This document shows positions 61,495 to 64,000 of a stretch of 64,000 bases of DNA, piece by piece (position 1 is the first letter of the stretch; the number at the start of each line of letters is the position of its first letter). The stretch spans positions 23,844,749 to 23,908,748 of the forward strand of contig CM055108.1 in NCBI GenBank assembly GCA_029204225.1, given 5' to 3'. The stretch comes from Diphasiastrum complanatum. Its lineage: Eukaryota > Streptophyta > Lycopodiopsida > Lycopodiales > Lycopodiaceae. The notes under the pieces were generated by a model. That model did not search any database. It worked only from the letters and a program-made list of their open reading frames with translations, and was not told the origin of the DNA. The position numbers and the translations under genes were made by a program.

Positions 61495-62050
61495 AGTATT
61501 TTTTAACCCGACTGAGTTCTTACTCTTTTAGAACATAAGAAAGCCAAAAAATCGTGAAGTGAGCATATTGCTTTGAAAAGTTATGCAAAAAGCATTTTAC
61601 ACGACATCTTACAACGCAAAGATCCAGTTAGTTGCATACCTTTTAGTACTGAATAGTCGGTTCAGGAAAGAACCAAGTATTCTAACAAAGCTGGAGCAGT
61701 ATGAGAAAGCTATAGCCTGAGATATCATTAGCTAGATACTATGAGATCACAGAATCTACGACTGCTTGTAAAGAGAGCACATAAGTAAGAGTTATGCATG
61801 CAAGAGTCCATCCTTCCATCCCTGGTTGGAGGAGGATAAAGAAGTGAAGAATACTATGAGTAGATAGCACAAATTCAAGGTCCATCGCTGGACAGTTAGC
61901 CATGCATGAGTAAATGGTATTATCAACTAAAGACGAGACCATCCTCCTATCCATCGCTGGAACAGCAGGGTCTCTATGTGTGGATTCGGTGTTTAAACGT
62001 GAGTTTATCATGTCAATGCAATCCATCGCTGGAAAGCACAAAGCATTATT
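61495..62050 (-). repeat. 3' region of a PLE-like element, copy D (partial)
   Basis: Matches 58,620-59,010 and 49,570-50,150. It contains four evenly spaced words at about 61,815, 61,881, 61,951 and 62,023 and the PAMD frame (62,041-61,739). The pLTR proper is missing; instead ORF1 of copy C abuts it. Confidence 0.75.
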
Positions 62051-62611
62051 AATACATCATCTTCGCAAAAATCAAAAGGAGGGCCAAAGACAAAGGGAAA
62101 AAAGAGAGTATGACCGGATGACCAAGTGGGCAAAGGACCAAGAGCTAAATAAAATTAGCCATGGGGCTTCCTATTAGCCACATGGGGGAAAAAGCAAATC
62201 ACCTTTGATGCGAAGAAAAATGAGGAGGCCAATAAAAGGGAGCTATGGGTATTTGGACCATAAATAGAGCAAAGCATCAATTATAAGTAAGCATGGCAAT
62301 CGTGTGTATCTTTTACCTTCAAAATTGTAAGGATCCCAGACTAAACAAGCCTCCTTGGTGAAAATCATTCTGCCATTTTTGTAATGCTGATTCGTGGTGA
62401 GTTTTGAGAGAGCTGGCCTGCTCAGAGTTTTCTCTTCCGATTTGGAGTACTTGTTTAATAGAAGTATCCATGCTATGGGGGGTGCAATTGCTTTATAATC
62501 ACAGTGATATGAGAGAAATCATCATGCCAAAACCATGTGTGTGAGGGACTGTTACTGTTGGTTGAGAGCTTCCTATTGAAATCATGTTGCTGAGAGGCAA
62601 TAATTTGGAGA
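62051..62611. other. Unassigned sequence right of the PLE-like cluster
   Basis: No gene or repeat recognised. Confidence 0.3.
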
Positions 62612-62854
62612 TCATGGTACCAAGCATTCAGAAAATGCTTGTTCTGTCAGATAACCTACTTTTGCAAAGCATCCCACTAAAACAGGGCTGCAGTAAGTAA
62701 CTAAGATCTTGTTTTCTGAAATACCAGAGGTGGATACACTACCCAAACCAACCTCTTTTAGAAAACTGTTCTTGCCATATGGAAGAGCTTTGAGGCTCGT
62801 GAAGGTGCTGGCCATAGAATCCAGGGAGCAAGCCACCTGAGCGTGCGCTGCCAT
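62612..62854 (-). CDS. Possible first exon of a plastid-targeted protein (hypothetical)
   Basis: 80 codons beginning MAAHAQVACSLDSMASTFTSLK, rich in Ser, Ala and Thr with few acidic residues, as in a chloroplast transit peptide. Then PYGKNSFLKEVGLGSVSTSG. No following exon is identified and the protein is not recognised. A donor could lie within GTATTTCAG near 62,725. It may equally be a chance frame. Confidence 0.25.
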   Translation of the reverse strand: MAAHAQVACSLDSMASTFTSLKALPYGKNSFLKEVGLGSVSTSGISENKILVTYCSPVLVGCFAKVGYLTEQAFSECLVP

Positions 62855-64000
62855 TCAATTCCTTCCTGAATGGTCAGTATCTGCCTAGTGCGCATACCTC
62901 GTTTTTTATCCCAACGACTGAGCAAAATCTGTTAGTCAATTAGCTATGCCTTGAAGAGAAGGCTGGCTCTATGAGGAAGGAGAAGAACGAGAGAGCACAG
63001 AAACTCACGAACTTTGATTATGGTTCTGCGGTTTCCTCATCAGTCCATGAAGTCTTCACTCCATGAATACACCATTTCTTCACGAGAGTTAGAGTACCTC
63101 AGGTTTCAATGTTGGCAAATGATTTCCTTCTCTAGCAAGCGTAGAACATGCTAAAAGCCTTGAAGCTGTTCGATCTCATTGCAATCCAGCGTACTTCCAT
63201 AGCGCGCTACCTGTCTCCCATCATTTTCTAGGAGGTTATCAATGATCTGCCTCAGCCCCTGCACACTCCTCTGGGTTCCCTTTGCATCAGATCCAACGCA
63301 CACTCTCTGAGTTTCTACGGGCCAGCGAGTTTTTTTTACTTGTAAAGTTGAAAAAGAAGAGCGAGTAGAGAACGCGACCTATAGTTCTGCCCATAGAGCG
63401 CTGGAACGCGACCTAGTTCGTGGCCCAGTAGCGCGAGCTATAAGTTCAAAAACCTGAAATCAGAACAAGAAAGAGGAAGGAACCGTGGGTGAATTGAAGG
63501 GCCTCTAACATATGGTTACAAGTGTCAATTGCGGTGAGACAGTTTAGGGGTCCGATTAGCCTGAGGTATACACTTTCCTCAACACTGGTTTTGTGTCATT
63601 TCATAGATCTGACATCTTTTAAATGCAGCATATGGTTGGTACATTTAGTAGAGTAACATGCAAAGAGTATATAGTTGTCCGCATTTCAATACTTAGTTGA
63701 ACTCTTTATGCCAGTGTTAAGAAATGACTAACCCACATTGGCATTGTGAAGTTGCTTTGAAGTCGACTTTCTTATAGTATGTGCATGTCATAATATAGCC
63801 ACATGTTGAAGTATTCTTTAGAGTGAATGACTTAAGTAACGTTCGGATGAAATTATCAATACGTAGTATGTGCTGTGTTTTTTAAAAAAGTAAAAGAAAA
63901 AGAGATTGTGCATAAACTCCTTGTGGTTTTCCACCTTGTCGATAAGTGTAATTAGGTTATCTCATGGCCTAATCTTGTGCCTAAAACAAAAAATTGGGAA
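62855..64000. other. Unassigned right end
   Basis: No coding or repeat signal that I can support. Short GAGCGCG/TAGCGCG words near 63,380-63,440 repeat a few times. Confidence 0.35.

Overview
The window is nuclear DNA of a land plant, most likely a seed plant with a large, repeat-dense genome. The evidence is one spliced amino acid permease gene with GT-AG introns, embedded in decayed plant-type retrotransposons: Ty3/gypsy of the Tat/Athila (OTA) and chromovirus types, Ty1/copia, and a CACTA transposase scrap. I cannot name the species. No bacterial, plasmid, viral-genome, tRNA, rRNA or CRISPR feature is visible.

Layout. 1-6.6 kb: an OTA-type gypsy pol pseudogene, a long degenerate 3' ORF region, then an LTR-like stretch followed by a tRNA-Asp-type primer site. 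6.6-11.6 kb: a minus-strand chromovirus-like gag-pol with its LTR, 3'-truncated in the integrase. 11.6-13.7 kb: an OTA gag-pol scrap and a plus-strand chromovirus integrase/chromodomain end with LTR. 13.7-18 kb: a second OTA pol copy interrupted by an LTR insertion, then a 3' ORF. 18-22 kb: minus-strand copia sequences around one shared LTR. 22.1-23.2 kb: another chromovirus tail with LTR. 23.2-27.3 kb: quieter DNA containing the promoter side of the permease gene. 27.3-31.4 kb: an apparently intact seven-exon AAP-type permease of 488 aa. 32.1-40.4 kb: copia and gypsy fragments, nested. 41.2-42 kb: CACTA TNP2-type remnant. 43.2-48.4 kb: OTA gag-protease-RT, split by a 1.2 kb foldback element and cut off at 48,383.

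The most unusual region is 48.4-62.05 kb. It holds at least four partial copies of a retroelement whose reverse transcriptase looks like the Penelope-like (PLE) class and not LTR or LINE type. The copies have long shared terminal regions (pLTR-like, about 1.5 kb), a separate upstream ORF1 with no recognised domain, and no visible GIY-YIG endonuclease. Three copies have a GA/CT microsatellite at the same terminal position. Downstream of the RT lies an array of a CCATCGCTGG word, spaced about 63-72 bp and in frame with a small ORF that repeats the peptide PAMD. Two terminal regions face each other as a ~1.1 kb inverted repeat. This is the best candidate here for something poorly described.

How the parts relate: almost everything except the permease is mobile-element debris inserted into other debris. 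The gypsy RT split by the foldback element and then broken by the PLE-like terminus gives a relative order of events, with gypsy first. The permease is the only gene I can support as functional. A possible first exon of a plastid-targeted protein lies near 62.8 kb on the minus strand but is weakly supported.
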